Position numbers and translations under genes: made by a program
Notes under the pieces: model-generated
Told to the model about the DNA's origin: nothing
The model's input: the letters and a program-made list of their open reading frames with translations, nothing else
The model's database searches: none
Shown here: positions 1 through 8,831 of the stretch, piece after piece
Position numbering within the stretch: position 1 is the stretch's first letter
Layout of the letters: every line of letters starts with the position of its first letter
From: Penium margaritaceum
Lineage: Eukaryota > Streptophyta > Zygnematophyceae > Desmidiales > Peniaceae
Reading direction: 5' to 3'
Length of the DNA: 64,000 bases
NCBI GenBank assembly: GCA_023375785.1
Contig: SZWC01003863.1
Span: 86,585 to 150,584 of the forward strand

Positions 1-1590
1 GTTCTGAGGCGTGTGCACTCGCCACTCAGAGCTCTCCCTCGTTGGCACCTGATCCGGGCACACTGAGGGACGCCCTCTCATCAGAGGATGCCGTCGCCTG
101 GCGTGCCACCTGCGAGGATGAGCTTTGTGCCATCCGAGAGCACGGAGTTTACAAGCTAGTCGACCTTCCACCTGGGAGGAAGGCGATTCAGGTCAAGTGG
201 GTCTTTCGCAAGAAGGTGAAGCCGGATGGCTCAGTGGAACGCCACAAGGTTCGCTTGGTCGTCAAGGGGTACTCTCAGATCGAGGGTATTGATTACACTG
301 ACATCTTTGCCCCTGTCGGCCGCATGACCTCAGCTCGCACTCTGTTTGGTGTGGTGGCTCAGCATGACTGGGAACTGCACCACATGGAAGTGAACAATTC
401 ATTCCTCCATGGTTCTCCGGATGAGGAGATTTACGTGGCCCAGCCACTAGGCTTTGAGGACGGTGACAAGGTCTCGCACTTGTGCAAGTCCTTGTACGGA
501 CTCATTAGTCTCCTCGGTGTTGGAATCGGGAGATCACAGGCACTCTGACTCGTACAGGATATGTACAGAGCGAGGCAGATCCCTCTCTTTTCATCCGAAA
601 GGCGCCTGAGCGATTCACTGCCATCCTGGTCTATGTGGACGACCTCCTGATCGCATCTCCCTCCATGAAGGCCGTGAAGGAGGCCAAGGCGGTCCTCCAG
701 ACTGCCTATTGGATGAAGGACCTTGGTCCTGCAATGGTGTTTCTTGGCATGGAGATTGTACGAGACCGCAGAAGCCGGACTCTTATGTTGCATCAGGCCC
801 GATACACACGCATTGTGGGGGAGCGCTTCAGTGACCTCCTTGGGGCAGTGCCAACGGCCTCTACACCTCTCACACCTGACGGGCAGAACGCCCTGAAGGC
901 GGACGATCCCACACAGCTGGGGAAGACAGTGGATGTTACTTTGTACCTCTGCCTCATCGGATCTCTGATGTACCTGGCCACTACCACACGCCCCAACATC
1001 GCCTTTGCCATCGACCTCCTTGCACAGTTTTCGCAGGCTCCACATGCTAGAGCCCTCCAGGCGACTGTGCGAGTGGTGCGGTACGTGGTTTCCACGCCGT
1101 ACCTCGGACTCTGCTTTCGCCGGCAGTGTTCGGTGGTTCTTGATGGCTACACCGACAGCAACTGGGCCTGGAGCCCGGATGGACGCAGTCGCACCGGTTA
1201 CATGTTCCTGCTCAGTGGTACCGTTGTGTCCTTGCATAGTGGGAAGCAGGGCTGCATCGCACATAGGTCGTCCGAGGCAGAGGATGTCGCTCTAGGTGCA
1301 GCGCCTGTTCGTTGAGCTGGGTCGGTCGGTGCCCGCCATTGTACTTCGTTGTGACAACCAGAGTGCTCTTGCCATTGTGGAGAACTCTGGTGTCTTTCAT
1401 GCTCACACGAAGCACATTGCGGTTGAGCATCACTTCGTGCGTGATTTGGTGGAGCAACACGTGATCTCCGTGATATGGGTCAGCACTGACATGCAGCCTG
1501 CTTACTTCTTGACGAAGGCACTGGCGGGCGGGAAGTTTCTGGTGGCCATTCGTTCCGTTGGGCTTCGCCCCTTGCCTGAGAGTGGTTGAG
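1..1590 (+). pseudogene. Element A pol remnant (RT and RNase H)
   Basis: The order of domains is that of copia pol. The RT amino-terminal part covers about 100-530 and includes QVKWVFRKKVKPDGS and a KGYSQIEGIDYTDIFAPV-type segment. The RT catalytic segment, with YVDDLLIASPS, is near 630-665. The connection region follows (about 940-1090), and RNase H lies at about 1130-1560, with LDGYTDSNWAW, SSEAE and DNQSALAIVENS. The region ends just before the polypurine tract, as usual. Such a protein copies the element's RNA into cDNA inside virus-like particles. It is a fossil with about three breaks. Confidence 0.92.
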
Positions 1591-1696
1591 TACGGGGTGT
1601 GTCTGTGTCTGTGTCACGACTGTTTTTGTACTCGTTATTACACTCATTTCAGTGCTACACGTGTATGGACATGCGTACCATCGGGTCATGGGGGAG

Positions 1697-2340
1697 TGTT
1701 GTGATTTGTGATGTTCCTGTCGACCTGCACAGTTTACTATGACCACTCGGCCATGTCCATGCTCGTGCAGATCTCTGATGCGGACCCAGGTGGCACCGAG
1801 GCATCGTCTGGTGGTGGACTACCTGCTCGGAGCTGATTGACGGTCGTCCCAGAGTCCTGGATGCTGTCTGGGACCCTCTGCAGTTTTTCTACAGCTTGTA
1901 GGATTTTATCGGTGGACTGGCCGTGGGCCCAATTTGCATGTCTTTGCATTGTGTGTCCACCGTTTGTTGCCGGATACATGCATGTGACCAGTCGTAGAAT
2001 CCGGCTTGAGATTTTGCACGTGTAGGTTCAGACGGTATAGCGTTCTGACTTGTCTACACTGAGTTACGACCAAAACAGTGGTTTTGAGCCGGTTTTAGGA
2101 CACACCTTGCACTGCCGCGTGCGACACCCGCCGTGCGCCGCGGCAGGTACTTATGCCATGGACCTGTCATTTGTCATTTATCTCTGCAAATGCTATTGAA
2201 GCATTCTGACACTTTGCCTTGTGTCCCCTAGCCAGACCCTTGCCGTTGTGTGCACGACTTGTGACTGTCGTCACCGTCTGACCAGGCACTGACGCCTAGT
2301 CAGCGGCAACATCGCTAGGAAGCTTCCACACATTTTCTCA
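1697..2340 (+). repeat. 3' LTR of element A
   Basis: The LTR begins TGTTGTGATTTG directly after the polypurine tract and ends TTTTCTCA, giving the TG...CA ends of an LTR (644 bp). The right part (about 1765-2340) is clearly related to the B LTRs at 8105-8819 and to the LTRs of element I. It contains an imperfect dyad (ACCCGCCG at 2126-2133, CGGCAGGT at 2141-2148) beside a weak TATA-like sequence. The sequence after 2340 is a C run, not a primer site. Confidence 0.88.
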
Positions 2341-2623
2341 CCCCCCCACTTCTCGCAGCCCACCTGCCCGTCCATCGAGGTCCTCACGATTGAGGGCCGC
2401 GATGGAACGGGCGGCCGGTGGGTTGCCAGGAGCCGGTGGAGAGTGGGGGGGGGAGGGGAGGACTTCGACGGTGATTCCGGCCGACGGGCGTCCATAGGAA
2501 TCCCCGAGGCGAGTCGAAAATCTGTTTTTGTTTCTTTTTTTATACTTTGTACAATTTGACACCCTCGTTTGAGATACAAACAGTAGACAAACCAACCCCC
2601 TCATTAGAAACCAACCCCCTCGT

Positions 2624-2679
2624 TTGAAAGGGAACCTGCTGGGCCCCGCTTCCGTGGGGCCCAGCAGGTTCCCTTTCAA
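2624..2679. repeat. Perfect 24-bp inverted repeat with 8-nt loop
   Basis: The left arm (2624-2647) and right arm (2656-2679) are exact reverse complements, TTGAAAGGGAACCTGCTGGG... against ...CCCAGCAGGTTCCCTTTCAA, separated by GCTTCCGT. Pairing stops sharply outside the arms. It could form a cruciform in DNA or a strong hairpin in RNA. It is not followed by a T run, and no gene is next to it, so I do not call it a terminator. Confidence 0.95.
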
Positions 2680-2791
2680 TGCATGGAGAGTCTCGGACCT
2701 CCCATGCAAACTCCCCGCAAACAACTTACGAAAAATTACAAACCCTTCATTTAAGGAGTTTGTGAGAATTGGGTAGAAAGTTGTGACGTCA

Positions 2792-2827
2792 GCATGTCGA
2801 CGCTGCATCCATGCAACGTCAACATGC
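2792..2827. repeat. Imperfect 17-bp inverted repeat
   Basis: The left arm GCATGTCGACGCTGCAT (2792-2808) and right arm ATGCAACGTCAACATGC (2811-2827) pair at 15 of 17 positions around a 2-nt centre. It lies just before the minisatellite at 2894. Confidence 0.85.
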
Positions 2828-2893
2828 TAACTTCCGACAAACGAGAAGGGTATATCGTTTATTTTCTACGCTTGGATTTTTGCGTCCTTGCAG

Positions 2894-3073
2894 AAGGGGC
2901 GAGTCAGGCTTATTGTTCTGGCGGAGGGGCGAATGAGGCTTATCGCTCCGACAGAGGGATGGATAAGGCTTATCGCGCTGGCAGAGGGGCGAATAGGGCT
3001 TATTGTTCCGACTGAGGGGCAGATGGGGCTTATTGCTCCGACGGAGGGGCGGATGGGGCTTATTGTACGAAAC
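2894..3073 (+). repeat. 30-bp minisatellite, about six units
   Basis: Six head-to-tail units of about 30 bp, each with a core close to GAGGGGCGAATGAGGCTTAT, have starts of the AGGGG core at 2895, 2925, 2955, 2985, 3015 and 3045. Units differ at several positions, so the array is not very young. Because 30 is a multiple of three, the array is open in several frames and mimics a coding region. It lies just upstream of the truncated B1 LTR and may have been part of its U3. Confidence 0.92.
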
Positions 3074-3089
3074 TTGGGATATATAGTCA

Positions 3090-3500
3090 CCCTGCCCTTT
3101 TGCATTTTCTGTCCACCGATCGGTGCCGGACTTATGCGTGTGACCAGTCGTAGTGTCCGGCCCAAGATTCTGCATCTCTAGGTTCAGAGGGCGAAGCGTT
3201 CTGATTTGTCTTCGCACACTTACGGCCAAAACAATGTTTTTGGACCGGTTTTAGGACAGACCTTGCACTGCCACGTGCGACACCTGTCGTGCGCCGCGTG
3301 AGGTATTTATGATGTGGACTTGTCATTTGTTATTACTCTCTGCATGTGTTTATTAATGGAAGCACATTTGACACTAAGTCGTGTCGTCTAGTCAAACCCC
3401 TTGCCGTTTCGCATCCGACCTGTGTTGATGCCGCGAGCTGACTGGATGCCGATGCCCAGTCAGTGGCAAGCGTGCTAGGAAGCTTCCTAGAATCTTCTCA
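3090..3500 (+). repeat. Truncated 5' LTR of B1
   Basis: About 410 bp matching the right end of the B LTR at 8405-8819, including TTTTGCATTTTCTGTCCACCGAT, and ending TAGAATCTTCTCA just before the primer site. The left part of the LTR is missing. In its place are the 30-bp minisatellite and the spacer described above. Confidence 0.85.
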
Positions 3501-3512
3501 TGGTATCGGAGT
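3501..3512 (+). other. Primer-binding site of B1 (tRNA-iMet 3' end)
   Basis: TGGTATCGGAGT directly follows the LTR. It is a slightly changed form of TGGTATCAGAGC, which is complementary to the 3' end of plant initiator tRNA-Met. The unaltered form is present in B2 at 8820. Confidence 0.85.
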
Positions 3513-4660
3513 AAACGAGCCACAGCTCGTGCTGTGCAGCAGAGACGCAACAGTAGTGAGTGGCAGCAGCGGCAGCCACCCATAGCAGCAGCATCAGATC
3601 CTGGAGGGACCCACCACGACTACGTTGCAGCGGAGGGGTGGAGGTAGCAGAGACAACGGTGGCAATTGCAAGCAACAGCGGCCGTAGCAGCAATAAGCGG
3701 TGGGAAGCACCTGCAACGGTAGCGAATATGGGCAGCACCCACTGCAACAGCAGCACCGGGTATAGCAGCAGCCGTGTCTGGCTACCGGTATGTGCACACA
3801 AAGAAAACAAGAAAAGGAGGAGGAGAAGCAGCTCGTAGGAGAAGTAGCAGCTTGCGGCACCGGCGGCTGCGAGCAGTGCCAGCACGCAGCATCAACAACA
3901 GCTTACAGCAGCGGCGGCGAGCAGCAGTAGCAGCGGCGACGATCAGCTGCAACGGTAGCTGTAGCAGGCGGCAGCAGCAAACATCAGCAATAGTAGCGAG
4001 CGGCAGCAACAGCTAGCGGTTGTGAGCAGCAGCAGCAGGCGGCAGTGAGCAACAGCAGCAGTAGTAGCGGAAAGTAGCTGCAGCAGTAGCAACGACGTGT
4101 AGCAGGTGTAGCGACAGTAGCAGCAGCAGCGGCGGCGCTGGAGGGTAGCTGCAGCGTGTAGTCGCAGCTGCTCACGCGGGCAGTAATAGCAGCATCAGTC
4201 TGTGCAACAGTGGCAGCCGTAGCAGCAGCAGCCACTGCTACTGCTTGCTCGCCCCGCGAAACTGCATTGTACCTTCGTGTTGCGATCAAGCAGCGTGAAG
4301 CTGCTTGCTCGCAACGAGCGAGCTCGCTGAGCGAGCTCGCTCAACGGGCTCACCGAGCAAGCTCGCTCCACGGGCTCGCTCGAAGCGAGGGTCGAGCTAG
4401 ACCCTCGCTTCGAAAAAAGGGGAAGAGGAGAGAAGGGGGGCCCTCGAGTGGGGCACCCTAGAAAATCCCAAAGGGGGCACCTGAGGAGGTGGCACCATCG
4501 CACACACAAAAAAAGCAACAAAAAAAGTAGGAGGACAGGGTGTCCTCGAGTGGGACAGTTGAGTAAGGCCCGAGAAGGAGTACCCCACTTGCGTCGAGCA
4601 TCGGTGAACACACAAAAAAGCAACAGGGGGTGAGTTTTGTTTTTGTTCTTTTTTATTTTT
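3513..4660 (+). other. CAG-rich, structured untranslated leader of B1
   Basis: About 800 bp is dominated by GCAGCAG and GTAGCAG triplets. Then comes a self-complementary GAGCGAGCTCGC block (4300-4412), a purine-rich stretch (AAAAAAGGGGAAGAGGAGAGAAGGGGGG) and A-rich runs with AAAAAGCAACAAAAAAAG. The same order is found in B2 and, reversed, in B3. Frames open across it on both strands encode only low-complexity Ser, Leu, Cys or Ala runs, so I take it as noncoding. It sits between the primer site and the first plausible reading frame. Confidence 0.75.
4381..4412 (+). repeat. 13-bp perfect hairpin in the B1 leader
   Basis: CGAAGCGAGGGTC (4381-4393) and GACCCTCGCTTCG (4400-4412) are exact reverse complements around the loop GAGCTA. 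It closes a longer cluster of GAGCGAGC repeats that can pair among themselves. Confidence 0.9.
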
Positions 4661-5182
4661 CTTTTAGTGTGGCTTGAGGCCACTACCGTCGGCTGACGAC
4701 GGGAACTGCTGTAGTAGCAACCGCCTTGAGAGTCGCAACAGCAGTACCAACAGCGAAGGTGGCTTGAAGCCACAACCGCGTGTTGACGACGGCACCCGGT
4801 GCAGCATCAGCGGCACTGAAGGCGACTTGAGATCACACGTTGCGGTAGTTCCACCATCGCCACCGGGTGCAACATTGTAGCAACACACTACGGTTGAGGT
4901 TGTCATCTTGACTGACGATATCGTAGCCCGTCTGAGAGACGTTGCTACATTCGTATACCTCTACGTGGTGCTTTGCACCATCGGGGTCGAGTGTCTGAGA
5001 TTATCACCTACGCTCAGCTATCGACATGAGCTGCGCAGTGTGGCCGTGGACGTTGCCATCGCCGTGTTCTGCGCCTGAGCCTCAGCCGTGGCAACCGCCA
5101 CAGGCAAAGTGGTCGATGCAGCCGTGGCACGAGTCCCACTTGTCTTCAGGGTTTTTGTGCTTTTATTGTCGAGATAGGCAGC
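4661..5182 (+). other. B1 leader, second part
   Basis: No convincing gene. The stretch 4672-4890 has repeated GTGGCTTGAGGCCAC-like units and is the part that reappears at the centre of the B2/B3 palindrome. The rest (4890-5182) leads to the first plausible start codon at 5183 and is absent from B2 and B3. Confidence 0.6.
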
Positions 5183-7365
5183 ATGGCTGGCGCTAGTGCC
5201 GACAGCGTCCTCCAGGGTGGCATCCCCCCTAGGTACGATCCTCCACCTCCTCCTTCAGTGGATACATCACCGAGTGATGCCACAACGCTTCTGCGTGGTG
5301 ATATGGCCGCCCTACACATGGAGGTCAGGAACCTCCAGCGCATGGTCAAGCAGCTCCTTGACCACGTGACTTCCGAGCGAGCTGCCCTCTCGCCGCAGGT
5401 GTCGCCTCCCACTTCATCATCATCTTCCTCCCGATCATGCATCCCTTCCTCCGACGATGCTAGAATACCAAATCTCTCATCTACATCCATCGCCCTCCGC
5501 TCCGTCTTGGAGGCTTTCGGCATCATACCGACGGACGGACCCTCAGCCCCTCGCCGTACCGCTCGTTCTTGCACTCGTTGTATGCGGCGGAGAGCTACTT
5601 GTCTTGCATGGCGTGCTCAGGCAAAACCATCAGACGCGCCTGTGGGAGGAGTCTCAAGTGTCGAGACCCCCTCATCTCCTGTTCACGGGTTGGTCTGCCG
5701 AGTTCCCACAGCTCCTGCCGAGGTGTCAGTCATGGGTGGGATGGTTTTTCCGTTGACGACCGCGGCGGAGCTCGGAATTGGTGAGGCGAATACTCTATAG
5801 CGTAGGATGATTGAGGTGTAGACTACATAGTAGACTCAGCTATCGCAGAGTTTGGCAGGGGTAGACGTTCGCCTTGATCGAGACTCTTCGTCGGAGGAGG
5901 ATTGGTCCAAGGCTGAGTCTGAGTCGGGGATGGAGATGGTGTTCGTTGATACCCTGGCGGATGACATGACGACGACCGATGCAGGAGCTGCGCCTGACGG
6001 TGTGCGCGCTCCCGCATTAGCTGGTGTGGAGACAGCTGCCATGGTGCCTGGCGCAACAGCAGGAGCAGGTGATAGAGATACTGATACTAGGGCCCCAGCA
6101 GACGCCCAGGTGGTTCAGACAGATAGTGCTGGGCAACAGGAGCAGGTGATAGACCACTAGGACGAGGCAGACTTCCTCTATGAGGATCAGTCGTCCATCA
6201 TGGAGTGGTCGAACGCAAGGTCGGAGGCAGACGTAAAGGCCCAGTGCACTGCCGTTCTTGCAGTAGCTACGGTACGAGCACGCGATGGCCCCTCGGTGAG
6301 AGCAGACGTCCACGTGTGCAACATGGAGGACGCAGAGCGAGCTGCAGAGCTCCGACACCTCGCTGCCCTGACCGATATTGCTGACACCACGACGGTTCTA
6401 GCCGAGGACACAGCTACTCTTGTCCGAGCTACAGTTCCTTTACCCAAGTGCCTACGTCCCGCGGTCGACGAGTAGGAGGCAGTGGTGGCTCGAGTGGAGG
6501 CGCACGTGCAGAGTCTCATGGTCGAGCCCCGGGAGGCCAGCAGCCGCTGTTACACCGTGGACGTTCCAGCACGACGGGCTGTCGAGGAGTGTGTGGAGGA
6601 TGTACACAGACATCTCGAGGTAGCTGAGTGGTCTCTAGAGGATGCACGTCTGGGACAGGCAAACCTCCAGCAGTAGGTCGATGATGGGCTGTGCACCAGG
6701 GGTCACGAGGAGCACCACGGCACTGACCGCACCTTCGATGACCACGACGTCGCCGTGGATGTAGCTATACCTACACATGCCGACGTCCGGCCAGCAGCTG
6801 ACGGCCGAGCGACAGGTGTGTCACGAGCAGCAGGTTCCTTTGCAACAGTTGTTCCTACAACCCTAGATGACTTACGTGGCAATTCATTGTCTTGCGCTCC
6901 CGCTCTACCAGCACCTCGTGGCCTGGCGGTACTTGAGTCGACAACTGACGTAGAGGACGTCGACTTGTGCGTGGAGCAGGCACAGCTTCACTCCTTCCTA
7001 TGGGGTGAGACCACAAGGATACAGGAGGCTCTGGCTCGTGCTGCCGTGCACACTATCGAGGTCCACCGTCAGGTTCGTTCCGCGACTGACCGTCTACATG
7101 CCGCAGATGCAGCCAGCCGGTCAGCTGCCGCATCAGAGCTTGTAGAGCTCCACACGCGCCTCGACGTTGCGGAGGTTGCGAGGCGATATGCAGCTCAGTA
7201 GTTGGAGGCAATACAGCAGGCGATTGTTATAGAGGAGGCCCTTAGCGTTGCACCAGCCACATCAGCAGACGAGGATAGTAGTGACGACTATGATAGCGAC
7301 GACGATGACAGCGACGACAATGACAGCGACGACGCCGTTCCGGGGTGAGGCTCCGTGCGAGCACA
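5183..7365 (+). pseudogene. Unrecognised B-family protein, broken
   Basis: The first open part (5183-5800, 205 codons) starts MAGASADSVLQGGIPPRYD. It has a proline-rich start, a helical segment resembling a coiled coil (MAALHMEVRNLQRMVKQLL), a run of serines, and a cysteine pair (SCTRCM). Further coding-like sequence, in one main frame, reaches about 7365; it is rich in Ala, Asp and Glu and ends in an Asp/Ser-rich acidic tail. Several segments resemble the protein in element F: the coiled coil plus serine run, a segment EQAQLHSFLWGETT against EEDQIYSLISEEET in F, and the carboxy-terminal part. I do not know the function; by position it replaces gag, so a structural or RNA-binding role is possible. 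About five or six breaks. Confidence 0.6.
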
Positions 7366-7594
7366 TCCCACCAGCATCGTAGTCACCCTTGCTATTGCTG
7401 CGCAGGGGTATGTGGCCATGGGGGAGCCGTGCTCCCTCCTCACGGATTGTGTTGGGAGTAGCCATCAGCTTTGCTTGTACTGTCAGCCTCTGCAGCCCAC
7501 GGGGAGTGTTGGTGTGTGGGCTTTGGCCTGACGCCCTTTTGAGGACAGCGAGGTTACTTAAGCTGTAGCACGATCCTATGGTCGACGTTCTGCT

Positions 7595-7990
7595 GGTCGA
7601 GACGTGCGCACCTGGTGAGTTCTATCGGTGTGATGTGGAGACCTATTGCCTCCATCTGTTATGTATGATCCATGCAAGGTTATGCTGGTCGAGACCCGCG
7701 CACCTGTTGAGTTCTACCGGTGTGACGTGGAGACCCATTGCATACATGTATTATGTATGATCCATGCATGATTTCGTCGAGACCCGGACACCCGCAGACA
7801 TTTTCCGGGGTCACGAGGAGACCTTGTTTCTCTGTCTCTCTTGCATGATGTTTGACATGTATGTGTGTGATTGACTTCCTCCATGGTCGAGACCCAGGCA
7901 TTTGGTAGGATGCACCATTGTCACGAGGAGACTATGTGCTGTGGTATGCTTGATTAGTGCTCACTATGATTGGTTGCCTGAGCCATCATC
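7595..7990 (+). repeat. Diverged 90-110 bp tandem repeats in the B LTR U3
   Basis: A box close to GGTCGAGACCCG recurs at about 7595, 7687, 7776 and 7885, each followed some 40-50 bp later by a GTGACG-GGAGAC-like box. The reversed B3 LTR keeps the same four boxes between about 14665 and 14970, and the LTRs of element F have related boxes at similar spacing. Position in U3 suggests transcription control; that is inference. Confidence 0.75.
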
Positions 7991-8600
7991 TCTTGCCTTC
8001 GCTCAAACATCGTTATGTTGATAATTGTGTCAGCCAGGGAGTGTTGGTGTGTGTGGCTTCAAAGCGTCACGAGCGACGGCAAGGAGACCAGCGGTACATG
8101 AAAGCGCGACGACATGGTCCTCGATGCGGACCCCGGAGACACCGGCGCGTCGGCAGGTGGTGGACCACTCACTCGGAGTTGACCGATGACTGCCCCACTG
8201 TCGTGGATGCTGTCTCGGATTTCCTACAAGTTTTTTGCAGCCTATCCTTGATGCAGACACAGCTGGCGCCGGAGCACCGACGAGTGGTGGCTTCATCCAC
8301 CAGCAGCTGCCAGAGAGCTGCCACGACGCCCTGGGTGCTTGCCGCGGTGCTTTGCGGTTTTTCCGCACATGCCAGAGTTTTCTTGGTGGACTGGCCCTTG
8401 AGCCAGATTTTCATGTTTTTGCATTTTCTGTCCACCGATTGGTGCTGGACTTATGTGTGTGACCAGTCGTAGCGGCCGACTCGAGATTCTACATCTCTAG
8501 GTTCACACAGCGTAGCGTTCTGATTTGTCCACGCACAGTTACGGCCAAAACAATGTTTTTGGGCCGGTTTTAGGACAGACCTTGCACTGCCGCGTGCGAC

Positions 8601-8630
8601 ACCTGTCGTGCGCCGCGACAGGTATTTATG
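8601..8630 (+). promoter_or_regulatory. Dyad plus TATA-like sequence in the B LTR
   Basis: ACCTGTCG (8601-8608) and CGACAGGT (8616-8623) form a perfect dyad, overlapping TATTTATG (8623-8630). The LTR of element A has the same layout with ACCCGCCG and CGGCAGGT, where one base pair has changed on both sides. I take it as the likely core promoter or a structured start of the RNA. Confidence 0.5.
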
Positions 8631-8819
8631 CTGTGGAATTGTCATTTGTTATTACTCTCTACATGTGTTTATTAATGGAAGCACATTTGACACTGAGTCG
8701 TGTCGTCTAGCCAAACCCATTGTCGTTTCGCATCCCACCTGTGGTGACACCGCGAGGTCACTGAGCGCTGACGCCCGGTCAGTGGTAAGCGTGCTAGGTA
8801 GCTTCCTAGAATATTCTCA

Positions 8820-8831
8820 TGGTATCAGAGC
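8820..8831 (+). other. Primer-binding site of B2 (tRNA-iMet 3' end)
   Basis: TGGTATCAGAGC directly after the LTR end is exactly complementary to the 3' end of plant initiator tRNA-Met (GCTCTGATACCA). Confidence 0.92.

Larger units (their letters stand above)
1..2340 (+). mobile_element. Element A: Ty1/copia retrotransposon, 3' part
   Basis: This is the 3' half of a copia element that enters from the left edge of the window. Visible parts in order are reverse transcriptase, RNase H, a polypurine tract (GGGTCATGGGGGAG, 1683-1696) and one LTR. The same polypurine tract recurs in element C, and the RT/RNase H sequence resembles that of elements C and I, so I group these three as lineage alpha. 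The LTR is followed by unrelated sequence rather than a primer site, as expected for a 3' LTR. Protease, integrase and gag lie outside the window. The element is broken, with about three breaks in the visible pol. Confidence 0.93.
2341..2893. other. Gene-free spacer with inverted repeats
   Basis: I see no gene here. It starts with a C run and contains a G-rich run around 2447-2459, a direct repeat of AACCAACCCCCTC near 2590-2622, a perfect hairpin (2624-2679) and an imperfect inverted repeat (2792-2827). The open frames crossing it look unlike any protein family I know and overlap on both strands. It separates the 3' LTR of element A from the truncated 5' LTR of B1 and could be the remains of another mobile element. 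Confidence 0.6.
3090..8819 (+). mobile_element. Element B1: pol-less LTR retrotransposon
   Basis: The element runs from a truncated 5' LTR (about 3090-3500) through a primer site, a long CAG-rich leader, a region coding for an unrecognised protein (5183-7365) and a polypurine tract (GGGGAG, 7501-7506) to a 3' LTR (7507-8819). I find no protease, integrase, RT or RNase H. The R-U5 part of the LTR and the primer site match lineage alpha copia elements, so alpha enzymes could have copied it; this is inference. The 3' LTR is followed at once by another primer site and leader (B2), as in a tandem or recombined element. It is broken, with about five or six breaks in the coding part. Confidence 0.8.
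7507..8819 (+). repeat. LTR shared by B1 (3') and B2 (5')
   Basis: It starts TGTTGGTGTGTGGGC after GGGGAG and ends TATTCTCA, 1313 bp. The reversed copy in B3 (13740-15054) has the same extent, and unrelated DNA begins right at its outer end, which supports this length. A second LTR-like start (GGGAG then TGTTGGTGTGTGTGG) occurs inside at 8037-8042. The part from there on resembles a complete alpha-type LTR, while the first 535 bp resemble the U3 of element F. Confidence 0.8.

Noticed and set aside
2624-2679. Transcription terminator
   Set aside because: No adjoining gene or T run, and this kind of terminator is not expected in nuclear plant-type DNA.
2894-3073. CRISPR-like array
   Set aside because: The 30-bp units are directly adjacent and have no unique spacers, and the window is eukaryotic in character.
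3487-4289. Several 60-130 codon frames rich in Ser, Leu, Cys or Ala
   Set aside because: They arise from CAG/CTG triplets on both strands in the leader of B and are not conserved as proteins between copies.
8042-8819. B LTR taken as only 778 bp
   Set aside because: In B3 foreign sequence begins at the outer point (15054), which favours a 1.3-kb LTR; the inner start is kept as a note on its composite build.
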